This document shows positions 7,924-17,563 of a DNA stretch of 64,000 nucleotides, piece by piece. Every line of letters starts with the position of its first letter. Position 1 is the first letter of the stretch. Below the pieces are notes generated by a model. The model had not been told where the DNA came from. It searched no databases and saw only the letters and a program-made list of their open reading frames with translations. The translations under genes and the position numbers were made by a program. Origin of the DNA: an uncultured Acetatifactor sp. (GTDB lineage: Bacteria > Bacillota > Clostridia > Lachnospirales > Lachnospiraceae); assembly GCA_934402375.1 (NCBI GenBank), contig CAKRUB010000001.1:310001-374000 (forward strand). The letters run 5' to 3'.

Positions 7924-9162
7924 ATGATTGTAAACGGAATCGTAGCTGAATATAATCCCTTCCACAACGGTCACAAATATCAGCTGGAGGAATCCAGACG
8001 CCTGACCGGCGCTGACTACACCATCGTCGTTCTCAGCGGGAACTTCGTACAGCGCGGCACGCCCGCCCTTGTCAATAAGCATCTCCGCACCGAAATGGCA
8101 TTGAAAAACGGCGTAGACCTCGTCATTGAGCTGCCTGCCATCTATGCAACCTCCAGCGCGGAATTTTTTGCCACAGGAGCAGTCTCGCTGCTCGACCAGT
8201 TGAAGGTCGTCACAAATCTCTGCTTCGGCAGCGAATGCGGTGACGTCTCTCTCCTGAACCGCATCGCAACCATCCTCGTACAGGAGCCGGAAGATTTTTC
8301 TTCAAAGTTGAAGCAGCTTCTGTGTCAGGGTTATTCCTATCCCAGTGCCAGATCGGAGGCATTGATGCATCATATGCCGTCCCTTGCTGACAGCAACAGC
8401 ATTTTCCGCTCCCCGAACAATATCCTTGGAATTGAGTATCTTAAAGCGCTCCTGCGCTGCAAGAGCCCCATCAGTCCCGTAACCGTCAGACGTATCGGCG
8501 CTGATTATCATGATCCGCTTCCCGGCTCCACCGCTTACTGCTCTGCCCTCGCAATCCGTCAGTCTGTCTGGGCAGGAGACGACATTACAGGGCTGCGCTC
8601 CTATGTCCCCGCAAACGCATATGAGCTGCTTGCCGCTCAAAAGGCAGACGGTAAATTTGTCCGTTCGGCAGATTTATCAGCCATTCTATATTATAAACTG
8701 CTTTCGGAAAAGGAATACGGATTTGAAAAATATCTCGATGTCTCAAAGGCACTGTCCGACCGGATCGTAAACTCCCTGAATTGCTATCAGGGCTTTGAGA
8801 GCTTTTGTGATGTGCTGAAAACAAAAGAAATGACCTATGCCCGAATCAGCCGTTGCCTGCTGCATATTCTGCTCGGGCTCACTAAGGCAGATCTGCATGA
8901 CTGCACCCGGCTCGGGTACACGCCCTACGCAAGAGTGCTGGGTTTCCGGCGGGATGCCGCTCCGCTCCTCTCCGCGATCAAAGAAAATACAGCTATTCCA
9001 CTGATCACGAAAGCAGCGGATGCCGAAAAGATATTGGATGCGGATGCCGCTCGGATGTTCCGCCGGGATATGGAAATCAGCCAGCTCTACCACGGCATTT
9101 CTGGTGTACTCACCGGCAGCGCTCCCTTAAATGAATACTGTATACCGCTTGTGATTGTGTAG
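7924..9162 (+). CDS. tmcAL: tRNA(Met) cytidine acetate ligase
   Basis: A 412-residue member of the TmcAL family (formerly YlbM-like nucleotidyltransferases). The family activates acetate with ATP and acetylates the wobble cytidine of elongator tRNA-Met to ac4C. The N-terminal IVAEYNPFHNGHKYQ is the HxGH nucleotidyltransferase motif, followed by VVLSGNFVQRGTPALV and the FGSECGD region. Start choice: AAGGAG at 7912-7917 is six bases from the ATG at 7924 but touches the ATG at 7918, so 7924 is preferred. It is divergent from pta-ackA, whose product acetate is its substrate, a sensible pairing. Confidence 0.93.
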   Translation: MIVNGIVAEYNPFHNGHKYQLEESRRLTGADYTIVVLSGNFVQRGTPALVNKHLRTEMALKNGVDLVIELPAIYATSSAEFFATGAVSLLDQLKVVTNLCFGSECGDVSLLNRIATILVQEPEDFSSKLKQLLCQGYSYPSARSEALMHHMPSLADSNSIFRSPNNILGIEYLKALLRCKSPISPVTVRRIGADYHDPLPGSTAYCSALAIRQSVWAGDDITGLRSYVPANAYELLAAQKADGKFVRSADLSAILYYKLLSEKEYGFEKYLDVSKALSDRIVNSLNCYQGFESFCDVLKTKEMTYARISRCLLHILLGLTKADLHDCTRLGYTPYARVLGFRRDAAPLLSAIKENTAIPLITKAADAEKILDADAARMFRRDMEISQLYHGISGVLTGSAPLNEYCIPLVIV

Positions 9163-9200
9163 GATGGATATATCGCACACCGTCACCTACATTTGCGCAC

Positions 9201-9245
9201 AAAAAAATTTACTACCTAAAACCTGTAAATTTTTAGGTAGTAAAT
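9201..9245 (-). terminator. Rho-independent terminator (HTH-VOC gene)
   Basis: A 15-pair stem, ATTTACTACCTAAAA (9207-9221) against TTTTAGGTAGTAAAT (9231-9245), is followed on the minus strand by a run of seven T (9201-9207). It ends the minus-strand gene at 9264 and may also stop tmcAL readthrough. Confidence 0.85.
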
Positions 9246-9263
9246 CAACTTATTATCTACTTT

Positions 9264-9860
9264 TTATGCTTTCTCATACCCTCCGGTAACCTCACAGACA
9301 TTGTGATCCGGGTCAAAAATGTGGAAGTAGTAATAGCCCTCATGCACCTTTCGGATTTCCGTCATCTCCCCAATGCCTGATTCTTTCAGCCTGTTATATT
9401 CCCGCGCCAGATCCTCCACCCAGAAATTAAGGACAAATTTGTAATCACCCTCATCATAGTGATGACCGATCAAATTGCTTTCATTCATAAGCGAAAGACA
9501 TTTATTGTCAAAGAAAAACTCCGCAAATTTATTTCCGCAATTTCGCGTTGATACCGTCATTGACAAAAACTTTTCGTAAAAGGAAACGGACTTTTCAAAA
9601 TCCCTTGCAATCAGATAGATCGAACCGAGATGCACCTGCTGGGGTCTGAGCTGTTTCCTATCCGCATCCTCTAACAGTATTGCATTTGTATCAACGGAAA
9701 ACACCTTGCTCATAAGGATTACCTTGTCAATCTCCGGCAAAGACTGCTCCATCTCCCATTTTGATATGGATTGTCTCGACACATTCAGCTTTTCTGCCAG
9801 TTGTTCCTGCGTCAGTCCGTTATTGATTCTCAGTTGCTGAATTCTAATTCCTATTCCCAT
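9264..9860 (-). CDS. XRE-type regulator fused to a VOC (glyoxalase-fold) domain
   Basis: A 198-residue two-domain protein. Residues 1-60 are a helix-turn-helix of the XRE/Cro family (LRINNGLTQEQLAEKLNVSR followed by SISKWE). Residues 75-198 are a vicinal-oxygen-chelate domain (VHLGSIYLIARDFEKSVSFY at its start and FHIFDPDHNVCEVTGGY at its end). The layout suggests a DNA-binding protein whose VOC domain senses a small molecule, as in some resistance or stress regulators. That role is inferred; the ligand is unknown. It stands alone with its own terminator. Confidence 0.85.
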   Translation of the reverse strand: MGIGIRIQQLRINNGLTQEQLAEKLNVSRQSISKWEMEQSLPEIDKVILMSKVFSVDTNAILLEDADRKQLRPQQVHLGSIYLIARDFEKSVSFYEKFLSMTVSTRNCGNKFAEFFFDNKCLSLMNESNLIGHHYDEGDYKFVLNFWVEDLAREYNRLKESGIGEMTEIRKVHEGYYYFHIFDPDHNVCEVTGGYEKA

Positions 9861-9936
9861 ATAAACCTCCTTGCATTTTGTATATAGAAATCATAATCGT
9901 CAGATTTCCCGAAATCTACCAACTGTGCTTGGAAAC

Positions 9937-9957
9937 TTTGCAACCGGAGGTTGCAAA
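9937..9957. other. Hairpin downstream of the chemoreceptor pseudogene
   Basis: A perfect inverted repeat, TTTGCAACC and GGTTGCAAA with a 3-base loop. It lies just after the chemoreceptor stop on the minus strand but lacks a T-run, so terminator function is uncertain. Confidence 0.5.
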
Positions 9958-9981
9958 TGGAAACGGAACAGGAATCCCCTA

Positions 9982-11734
9982 TCAAAGCTTAAACTTTGCC
10001 GCCTGTACCTCCAGCGAATCGCTCATCTGGATCAGTTCCTTTGTCTTTCCAGTACACTCCTCTACCATCTGGGCCAGATGATTCATATTATCGCTCGCCT
10101 CCGCAGTAGAGGAAACATTTCTGTCAGCATCCTCCGCAAGCTTGACAATCGTTGTTCCAACCTCTGTCTTCAATGCATCCAGTTTACCGGTCTGCGTATG
10201 GATGTTCTCGGAAACCCTGGAAACGGCTTCTGCCTCTGTTCTCAGTCCGTGGAAAGATTGCTCCGTATCCTTCAGCTGTATCTGCTGGCTCGTCACCTGT
10301 TCTTCCACTTCCTTCATCTTGTCCACATTGACCTTGGAGTTTGCAATCAGCTCATTGACAACAGAAGAGATTCCCTGCGCCGCATCATTGGAGCCGATCG
10401 ACAGATTGCGGATTTCCTCCGCCACAACAGCGAAGCCCCTGCCTGCGAATTACTGCTGAGTGCAATGCCCTGTACCAGCCCATTCACATCCGAAACATTC
10501 TTCATAATGTTGTCAAACGCGCTGCTGAAATCGGAACTGTTGCTCTGAATACCGCGAATCGATTTCTGAAGCTCCGCAACAATCTGCCTCAGATTGCTCT
10601 GAACCTGTTGCAGTCCACGCGCCATATCGCCGACCTCATTATTGTTATTTAATGTCTTCGCATCGAAATCCACCTTCAGATTTCCATCTGCCAGAAGTGC
10701 TGTATTCTTTGTCAGTCTGACAATCGGGTTACATATCCTGCTACCGATCACATAGATGGCAGCACTTCCTCCGACAAGGAATAGCAGGCTCAGAAGAATC
10801 AGCCCGATCACCAGCTTGTATGTTCCCGCAAGCGCTGCCTCCTGCTCACCGGTTATTGCGAAGGACCACTGCCCATCCAGAATCGGTGCATATCCGATAA
10901 AGTACTTCTTTCCGTCAAAGCTATAGGTATCCACGCCGCTCTCCCCGGCGATCATCTTCCGCTCCACTGCCGCCAGTTCATCATATCTCGCATCAGCAAG
11001 GATCGCTTCAACGCCATCTGCCGCCTCTCTGCCCTCACTGTTTGTAATGTCATTCTGGGCATTTTCCACGTCCTCGTAATTTACTGCCGCCATCTTGGTT
11101 CCCGATTGATTGATGACAAAGCAGAAACCATTGTTCTCCACATTAATCTCATTTACCAGATCATTCAGCAGCGAAGCATCCGTCACTCCAGTCAACACTC
11201 CAATCACTTCGCCCTTCGCGCTAAAAATAGGTGCACTGACACAAATCACCATCTTCAGATCAATTCTTGCGAACAGCACATCCGAGATATTGGAGATTCC
11301 TGCCGCAGCCTGTTTGAAGAATGCCCGGTCTCCCGCATTCGCCGTATCACCTGTCGTTGAAATGACATCGCCTACCGCATGTCCGCCTCTCTCATCCACA
11401 TATCCGACCTGAAAGCGTTCAAAGCCGATTCTCTCCGCTTCCTTGACCAGCACACTCTTCTGGACGCTCCAGTTCATCGTCCTTACGTCCTCTCTGCTGG
11501 CGATGTCCTCCACCTGTGCAATACCTGTGCAATATAGGTATTGATCTGCTGCTCCACCAGCTTAGATGCATCCTCTGAACGGTTACTCATCTCCGCCGAG
11601 ACATAGTTCCTCAGAAGCCCGCTCACAGACACGACCGTTATCACCGCGAAAATCATACAGATCACGGCAATCAGCAAAATTGTACTGAGCAGTAACTATG
11701 TTTTAATTGACTTTTTCTTCCGTTTTGCTGCCAT
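9982..11734 (-). pseudogene. Methyl-accepting chemotaxis protein, three inactivating lesions
   Basis: The gene starts at ATG 11734 (AAGGAG upstream), with MAAKRKKKSIKT and a membrane segment. Lesion 1: codon 13 is TAG (11696-11698). A Cache-type sensor region follows (near FERFQVGYVDERGGH and GYAPILDGQWSFAITGE), then a second membrane segment and a HAMP region (NPIVRLTKNTALLADGN). Lesion 2: an 11-base tandem duplication at 11512-11533 shifts the frame; removing one copy restores the reading YIAQVEDIASRED. Lesion 3: near 10450 the frame shifts and the signalling hairpin tip (the conserved TNLLALNASIEAARAGE-type block) is missing, with sequence resuming at AGRGFAVVAEEIRNL. The C-terminal coiled coil is intact. 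No other chemotaxis gene is nearby. Confidence 0.88.
11512..11533. repeat. 11-bp tandem duplication inside the chemoreceptor pseudogene
   Basis: ACCTGTGCAAT occurs twice in direct succession (11512-11522, 11523-11533). It looks like a recent slippage or duplication event that broke the frame. Confidence 0.9.
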
Positions 11735-11909
11735 ACGCTCTTTCTCCTTCATCTAATGTTTCTTCCCGTTGCCTCCTGCGCATCGCTTTTTGTTGCATAT
11801 GCACATTGTATACAATATTTATCTTACCATAATTAGGATTTTTTAACAAGTCCTATTTACTTTATGTTATACTCATGTAGCAAAAGTATTTACGAAAGCA
11901 GGTGGCATT

Positions 11910-12812
11910 ATGACTCTCCAACAGCTAAAATATGTGATTACCGTTGCCAGCGCGGGAACCATCACGGAAGCGGCAAACGCGCTCTACATCTCCCAGCCGA
12001 GCCTTACGAATTCAATTCACGAATTAGAAAAGGAAATGAATATCACCATCTTTAACAGGACGAACAAAGGAATCAGTCTCTCCAAGGAGGGCGAGATCTT
12101 TTTAGGCTATGCACGACAAATTCTGGAACAGGCTACCATCCTAGAGGATAAATACAAAGGAAACAAGGGTGGAAAAAAACAGTTTTGTGTGTCAACGCAG
12201 CACTACTCCTTTGCCGTCAACGCCTTTGTCGACCTGATCAAGGAATACGGGCAGGATGAATACGATTTCAGCCTGAGAGAAACACAGACCTATGAAATCA
12301 TAGAGGATGTGGCAAGGTTGAAAAGCGAAATCGGTATTCTGTTCTTAAATAATTTCAATGAAATTGTGCTGACAAAGCTTTTTAAATCCCATGATCTGGA
12401 ATTTCATACGCTGTTTGTCGCAAAGCCCCATGTATTTATCAGCCGGAGACATCCCCTCGCGGGAAAAAGTCTGATTACCAACGAGGAATTGCAGTCCTAT
12501 CCCTACCTCTCCTTTGAACAGGGAGAACACAACTCCTTTTATTTTTCCGAGGAAATCTTTTCCGCATCCGAGAGGAAGAAAAACATCCGCGTCCGGGACA
12601 GAGCAACCCTGTTCAATCTCCTGATCGGTCTGAACGGCTATACCGTCTGTAGCGGAGTCATTGATAAGAAATTAAACGGAAAGGACATCATTGCCGTTCC
12701 GCTGGCGGATGAAAGCGATATGCAGATCGGGTATATCACACACCGCAGGGGAATGATAAGCCGGCTGGGTACCTCCTATCTGAATGCATTGCAAAAATAT
12801 CTGAAGCCGTAA
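11910..12812 (+). CDS. LysR family regulator, MetR/MtaR-like
   Basis: A 300-residue LysR-type regulator. The winged helix-turn-helix is at residues 1-60 (MTLQQLKYVITVASAGTIT, then SQPSLTNSIHELEKEM), followed by the linker and a periplasmic-binding-like effector domain (YSFAVNAFVDLIKEYG to about residue 300). The ATG at 11910 has AGGTGG upstream. It is directly upstream of metE on the same strand, and a MET-box lies between the two, so it most likely activates metE in response to methionine supply (homocysteine-type coinducer in relatives). The match to MetR/MtaR is from context and the site, not from a residue signature. Confidence 0.88.
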   Translation: MTLQQLKYVITVASAGTITEAANALYISQPSLTNSIHELEKEMNITIFNRTNKGISLSKEGEIFLGYARQILEQATILEDKYKGNKGGKKQFCVSTQHYSFAVNAFVDLIKEYGQDEYDFSLRETQTYEIIEDVARLKSEIGILFLNNFNEIVLTKLFKSHDLEFHTLFVAKPHVFISRRHPLAGKSLITNEELQSYPYLSFEQGEHNSFYFSEEIFSASERKKNIRVRDRATLFNLLIGLNGYTVCSGVIDKKLNGKDIIAVPLADESDMQIGYITHRRGMISRLGTSYLNALQKYLKP

Positions 12813-12828
12813 TAAAGCGACGAATCCC

Positions 12829-12870
12829 GTGTTGTTTATAGTTTAAAACTATGAACAACACATTTTTTTT
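12829..12870 (+). terminator. Terminator of the LysR gene, overlapping the MET-box
   Basis: Outer arms GTGTTGTT and AACAACAC enclose the near-palindromic MET-box; eight T follow at 12863-12870. The same stretch can thus act as an RNA terminator for the LysR gene and as a DNA operator for metE. Confidence 0.75.
12837..12853. promoter_or_regulatory. MET-box operator upstream of metE
   Basis: TATAGTTTAAAACTATG matches the MET-box consensus described for LysR-type MetR/MtaR regulation in Gram-positive bacteria (TATAGTT-n3-AACTATA) at all but the last base. Its centre is about 65 bases before the transcription start expected from the -10 at 12898-12903, the normal place for a LysR activator. Confidence 0.75.
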
Positions 12871-12874
12871 GTAT

Positions 12875-12903
12875 TATACAGCCCATTTCTGATGCCTTAT
12901 ACT
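12875..12903 (+). promoter_or_regulatory. Promoter of metE
   Basis: The -10 is TATACT at 12898-12903. At 17-base spacing the -35 is TATACA (12875-12880), a poor match that fits an activator-dependent promoter. Confidence 0.55.
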
Positions 12904-12940
12904 GAACCAATAAATTACAAAATATGATCAGGAGGTCATT

Positions 12941-15232
12941 ATGCAGACATCAGTTATCGGTTTTCCCAGAATAGGCGCTTTAAGAGAATTAAAATTTGCT
13001 TCCGAAAAATATTTCAAAGGAGAAATAGCTGCGGAGGCTCTGCAGCAGACAGCGGAAACGCTGAGACAGGCACACTGGGTCACGCAGAAAAACGCAGGAA
13101 TTGATTTCATACCCAGCAATGACTTCTCTTTCTATGACACGTTTCTGGATACTGCGGTATTGTTCGGCATTGTCCCGAAGCGTTATAAGGAATTGAACTT
13201 ATCCCCGCTGGACACCTATTTTGCAATGGCCCGTGGTTATCAGGGCACGTCCGGCGACGTAAAGGCACTGGCAATGAAAAAATGGTTCAACACCAACTAC
13301 CACTATATCGTTCCGGAGCTTGAAGACGATACCGACATCCGGCTTTCCGGCGATAAGCTCTGGAAGGAATACGAAGAGGCAAAGGCACTTGGCATCGAGA
13401 CGAAGCCCGTTGTAGCCGGTGCCTATACCCTGTTGAAATTATGCAGATGCACAGGCGAACGCCCCATCTCCGATTTTATCGACGCTACTATCAAGGCTTA
13501 TCAGGAATTGCTCGAAAAATGCAACCGGGATCAGATTGCATGGATACAGTTTGACGAGCCTGCCCTGGTGCGGGATATGGAACAGGCCGATATTGACCTG
13601 TTCCATCAGATCTATGACGCTCTTCTGCCCTGCGCAAAGCAGTGCCATGTTTTATTGCAGACCTACTTCGGGGATGTGCGGGACATCTATCCCGAGCTGA
13701 TAAAAATGCCTTTTGCCGGAATCGGTCTTGATTTTGCGGAGAGCAAAGAGACCTCCTCTCTGATTCAGAAATATGGATTTCCAAAGGATAAGCTGTTGTT
13801 CGCCGGACTCGTCAACGGGAAAAACATCTGGAAGAACCATTACGAGAAGACCTTAAAAACAATAGAGGAATTAATGACCGCCGGAATCCAGACCGTATTG
13901 TCCACCTCCTGCTCCCTTCTCCATGTGCCCTATACCATTAGGCAGGAAAACCGGCTGGCACAGAAATATCTCTCCTATTTCGCCTTTGCGGAGGAAAAGC
14001 TCGCAGAGCTCAGGGAACTGAGTGTTCTTGCCGACAGTAAGGACTACACGGCAGATGCTCTCTACCAGAGCAACCATACGCTTTTCACCGCCGACAGAAA
14101 TTGCAGCCATGCCGGGGTAACGGACAGACTCTCCCATATAACAGAGCGCGACTACATCAGACTGCCCGAGCGGAGCGAACGCCAGAAACTCCAGAAAAAA
14201 GTACTGGGACTGCCGGAGATTCCAACCACAACCATCGGCTCCTTCCCCCAGACAAAGGATGTAAAAGCAAACCGCTCCGCCTTCCGCAAGGGTGAAATAT
14301 CCGAGCAGGAATACAAGGACTTCAACCGCAAAAAAATCGCAGAATGTGTTGCCTGGCAGGAAGAAATCGGTCTTGATGTCCTCGTTCACGGCGAGTACGA
14401 GAGAAACGACATGGTAGAATATTTCGGCGAGGCTCTCGGCGGATTCGTGTTCACGGAAAAGGCTTGGGTACAGTCATACGGCACAAGATGCGTAAAACCT
14501 CCGATCATCTGGGGTGATGTCTACCGCAAAAAGCCGATTACAATCGAATGGTCGGTTTACGCCCAGTCACTGACAAAGAAAATCATGAAAGGAATGCTGA
14601 CCGGCCCTGTGACCATTCTGAACTGGTCGTTCCCCAGAGAGGATATTTCCATCAGGGAATCCATCTCCCAGATCGCGTTAGCCATCCGCGACGAGGTTCT
14701 GGATCTGGAGGCAAACGGCATCCGCATGATCCAGATTGACGAGGCAGCCCTGAGGGAAAAGCTTCCCCTCAGGGAATCCGACTGGCATAAGGAATACCTT
14801 GACTTTGCCATCCCTGCTTTCCGGCTGGCGCACAGCGGTGTAAAACCGGAAACCCAGATTCATACCCATATGTGTTACAGCGAGTTCACGGATATTATCC
14901 CGGCAATCGACGATATGGACGCGGACGTAATTACCTTCGAGGCATCCAGATCCGATTTGCAGATTCTGGATTCCCTGCGCGAGAACCATTTTGAAACAGA
15001 GGTCGGCCCGGGTGTTTATGATATCCACTCTCCCAGAGTTCCCTCTGTGGAAGAAATTGTAAATGCGCTGAACACCATGCTCACCAAAATCAGCCGGGAC
15101 AAGCTGTGGGTAAACCCCGACTGTGGTTTAAAAACCAGAGCAATGCCTGAGACAGACGCAAGCCTTAGAAATATGGTTACAGCTGCAAAGCTGGTCAGGG
15201 AAAAGAGGACTTCGAGCATGCCGCCGACCTGA
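12941..15232 (+). CDS. metE: Cobalamin-independent methionine synthase
   Basis: A 763-residue MetE, which methylates homocysteine with 5-methyltetrahydropteroyl-triglutamate. Both barrels are present: an N-terminal one (VIGFPRIGALRELKFA at the start) and a C-terminal one with the zinc ligands in THMCYSEF, a downstream Glu and NPDCGLKTR. AGGAGG precedes the ATG. The last residues are abnormal: after AAKLVREK the frame runs into metF sequence out of register and ends in RTSSMPPT. The gene and metF were evidently joined by a deletion. Only a few C-terminal residues differ from a normal MetE, so activity may survive. Probably activated through the MET-box at 12837. Confidence 0.95.
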   Translation: MQTSVIGFPRIGALRELKFASEKYFKGEIAAEALQQTAETLRQAHWVTQKNAGIDFIPSNDFSFYDTFLDTAVLFGIVPKRYKELNLSPLDTYFAMARGYQGTSGDVKALAMKKWFNTNYHYIVPELEDDTDIRLSGDKLWKEYEEAKALGIETKPVVAGAYTLLKLCRCTGERPISDFIDATIKAYQELLEKCNRDQIAWIQFDEPALVRDMEQADIDLFHQIYDALLPCAKQCHVLLQTYFGDVRDIYPELIKMPFAGIGLDFAESKETSSLIQKYGFPKDKLLFAGLVNGKNIWKNHYEKTLKTIEELMTAGIQTVLSTSCSLLHVPYTIRQENRLAQKYLSYFAFAEEKLAELRELSVLADSKDYTADALYQSNHTLFTADRNCSHAGVTDRLSHITERDYIRLPERSERQKLQKKVLGLPEIPTTTIGSFPQTKDVKANRSAFRKGEISEQEYKDFNRKKIAECVAWQEEIGLDVLVHGEYERNDMVEYFGEALGGFVFTEKAWVQSYGTRCVKPPIIWGDVYRKKPITIEWSVYAQSLTKKIMKGMLTGPVTILNWSFPREDISIRESISQIALAIRDEVLDLEANGIRMIQIDEAALREKLPLRESDWHKEYLDFAIPAFRLAHSGVKPETQIHTHMCYSEFTDIIPAIDDMDADVITFEASRSDLQILDSLRENHFETEVGPGVYDIHSPRVPSVEEIVNALNTMLTKISRDKLWVNPDCGLKTRAMPETDASLRNMVTAAKLVREKRTSSMPPT

Positions 15233-15711
15233 TCCGGTTTCTGAAGCCGCAGACCGACTTCTGTTTTTTAGGCGCCTGTTACCCGGAATGCCACCCGGAG
15301 TCCGGCAGCAGAATCCGGGAAATGAAGTATCTGAAGGAAAAGGTGGATGCCGGCGCGGAGGTACTGCTGTCGCAGCTATTCTTTGACAACGAACAGTTCT
15401 TCCGCTTCCACGAAAATTGCAGGATCGCAGACATCAATGTCCCGATCATCCCCGGCATCATGCCCGTCATCAATGCCTCACAGATTAAAAGGATGGTAAC
15501 CATGTGCGGTGCTACGTTCCCGGAGCGTTTCCAGAAAATCATCTGCAAATACGAGACAAACAAAGAAGCCCTCTTCGATGCCGGAATGTCCTACGCCTTA
15601 AGCCAGATCATTGACCTGCTCGTAAGCGATATTGACGGAATCCACCTTTACACGATGAATAATCCGTTTGTCGCGCGCAGAATCTGCGAAGGAATCCGCA
15701 ATATCATATAG
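15202..15711 (+). pseudogene. metF: 5,10-methylenetetrahydrofolate reductase, C-terminal part only
   Basis: From 15202 a different frame encodes the second half of MetF: DFEHAADLIRFLKP, GACYPECHPES, KVDAGAEVLLSQLFFDNE, and the C-terminal IHLYTMNNPFVARRICEGIR. The first roughly 125 residues, with the N-terminal barrel strands and the start codon, are missing. The junction is directly at the end of metE, so a deletion removed the metE stop and the 5' half of metF. A 129-codon frame from 15322 is open but lacks a ribosome site and would not make a complete enzyme. MetF normally supplies the methyl donor for MetE, so the loss matters unless another copy exists. Confidence 0.88.
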
Positions 15712-15712
15712 A

Positions 15713-17563
15713 CTACGCATAATATTGTGCCTGTGCGTGCCAGAGCTCATAGTATTTTCCGGTGACATCAGCCACCAGTTCAGCATGGGTGCCCTGTTGA
15801 ATAACGGCACCCTCATGGAATACGGCGATCTCATCACAAAACTTGCAGGAGGACAGCCGGTGAGAGATATAGATCGCTGTCTTATCTCCTGCAATCTGAT
15901 CGAACTTGCTGTAAATTTCCGCTTCCGCAACCGGATCGAGTGCAGCGGTCGGCTCATCCAGAATGATGAAAGGTGCATTCTTATAGAGCGCACGTGCAAT
16001 GGCGATCTTCTGCGCTTCACCGCCGGACAAATCCACACCATCCTTATCATAGTCCTTGTAAAGATAGGTCTCCGTCCCGTTTTTCATTCCGGCAAGTCTG
16101 TCGGAAAATCCTGCTTTTTCAAGACAATCAACTACTAGCTCTCTGTCGTAATTGACCCCCGATGCTACGTTTTCTCCCAGCTTCAGTCCGAACAGCTGGA
16201 AGTCCTGAAATACGACGGAAAAGATGTCCATGTATTCCCTATAGTTGTACTTGCGAATGTCAATTCCATTCAGCAGGATTTCACCCTCAGTGGGATCGTA
16301 CAGCCTGCAAAGCAGTTTGATGAAAGTCGTTTTTCCGCTTCCGTTCATGCCCACAACCGCCAGCCGTCTTCCAATTTCAAATTTCATATTGACATTGCGC
16401 AGTACATAGCTTTCGCTGCCCGGATATTTGAAAGATACATTGCGGAACTCCACCTGATATTTCCGGTCACGTCGCTTTTCAACGGTAAGGCTTCCCTGAT
16501 ACATATTATTCGGAATATCAAGGAACTCATAGGTCAGCTCAAGGAAAGCGGCATTATTCCGCATATCGCCAAAGGCAGCAACAAGACTTGACATACCGTT
16601 GGAAACCTTCATGATGGAGGCAACATACTGCGTTACCGCACCAAGTCCGAATGCTCCGGCTAATGCCTTTAAACAGACGAACGCATAGACAACACCTGTA
16701 AAAAGAACCGACACCGCATTGCCTGCCGCAGCATACAGCCCTATCGGCCCCCGCGCCACATGTGCGAACACCCCGTTGGAGCCAAAAGTACCCTCCTTGT
16801 TTCGGTTATAACGGTCACACATTTTATCCTGCCGGTAAATCCTGACATCCGGGGCAAGCTCTCTATAACAGCCAAGCCAGCCAAAAAAAGAAAACAGCCG
16901 GTTTGCAAGCGTATGCGAATCTGCGTTTTTGGCATAATAACTACCGGCCTTGTTGCTGAGTGTCGGAGCGATAAAGGTAACTGCCACCATAACAACAATC
17001 ACGCCAATAACGACCCACGGCTCATTCAGAACCGTCAGGGAATCCCCTCTCTCCGGCACTCTGCTGATAAACAGAGAGACCGTCAGGGAAATACCGCCAA
17101 GGATCGTCAAAACAGAGGAACATAACACCTCATAAGATGCAAGCCCCCTGAAAAGCCCCCAACCACCGCCATACATATTCTGACGTATGGTAGACAGAAG
17201 TTCTGCTGTATGGCTGTCATCAAGACTTGCATAATCCATATCCAGCATTTTTTCAGCGAGAATGTTTTCTGCCTTTAACTCCTTCCCGGCATTTTGTGTT
17301 TCCATCCACCGGCTTAAAAGCGCTGAAATCAGTGAAATACCAGCCGCTGCCACAAGCGTGATCAGTACAAGCAGCTGCAGGCGCTCTCTGTTTCTGTTTC
17401 CGGCAAGCTCATTAATGATAAGCGCAGAAAGAAAAATTCCAACATAAGGCGTGAGTGCTGTCCAGACGACATTTACCAGCTGCGATAGAAGCATCTGCGG
17501 ATACCGTTTGTAGAACAGTCGAAAAACTCTGTTATTCAGTTTGAATATTTTGCTCCATGACAT
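15713..17563 (-). CDS. ABC exporter, membrane-ATPase fusion (second of a pair)
   Basis: A type I exporter half of about 616 residues: six membrane helices in residues 1-310, then an ATPase with Walker A (VVGMNGSGKTT), the VDLSGGEAQK signature and Walker B (FIILDEPTAALDP). It probably forms a heterodimer with the gene just upstream, whose end it overlaps. I use the ATG at 17563, which has AGGGA seven bases upstream; the ATG at 17581 is also possible. The operon context with a LytTR two-component system suggests a peptide or drug exporter. The substrate is unknown. Confidence 0.88.
   Translation of the reverse strand: MSWSKIFKLNNRVFRLFYKRYPQMLLSQLVNVVWTALTPYVGIFLSALIINELAGNRNRERLQLLVLITLVAAAGISLISALLSRWMETQNAGKELKAENILAEKMLDMDYASLDDSHTAELLSTIRQNMYGGGWGLFRGLASYEVLCSSVLTILGGISLTVSLFISRVPERGDSLTVLNEPWVVIGVIVVMVAVTFIAPTLSNKAGSYYAKNADSHTLANRLFSFFGWLGCYRELAPDVRIYRQDKMCDRYNRNKEGTFGSNGVFAHVARGPIGLYAAAGNAVSVLFTGVVYAFVCLKALAGAFGLGAVTQYVASIMKVSNGMSSLVAAFGDMRNNAAFLELTYEFLDIPNNMYQGSLTVEKRRDRKYQVEFRNVSFKYPGSESYVLRNVNMKFEIGRRLAVVGMNGSGKTTFIKLLCRLYDPTEGEILLNGIDIRKYNYREYMDIFSVVFQDFQLFGLKLGENVASGVNYDRELVVDCLEKAGFSDRLAGMKNGTETYLYKDYDKDGVDLSGGEAQKIAIARALYKNAPFIILDEPTAALDPVAEAEIYSKFDQIAGDKTAIYISHRLSSCKFCDEIAVFHEGAVIQQGTHAELVADVTGKYYELWHAQAQYYA

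Noticed and set aside
12870..12940. SAM riboswitch or T-box before metE
   Set aside because: The leader between the -10 and the start is only about 35 bases, far too short.
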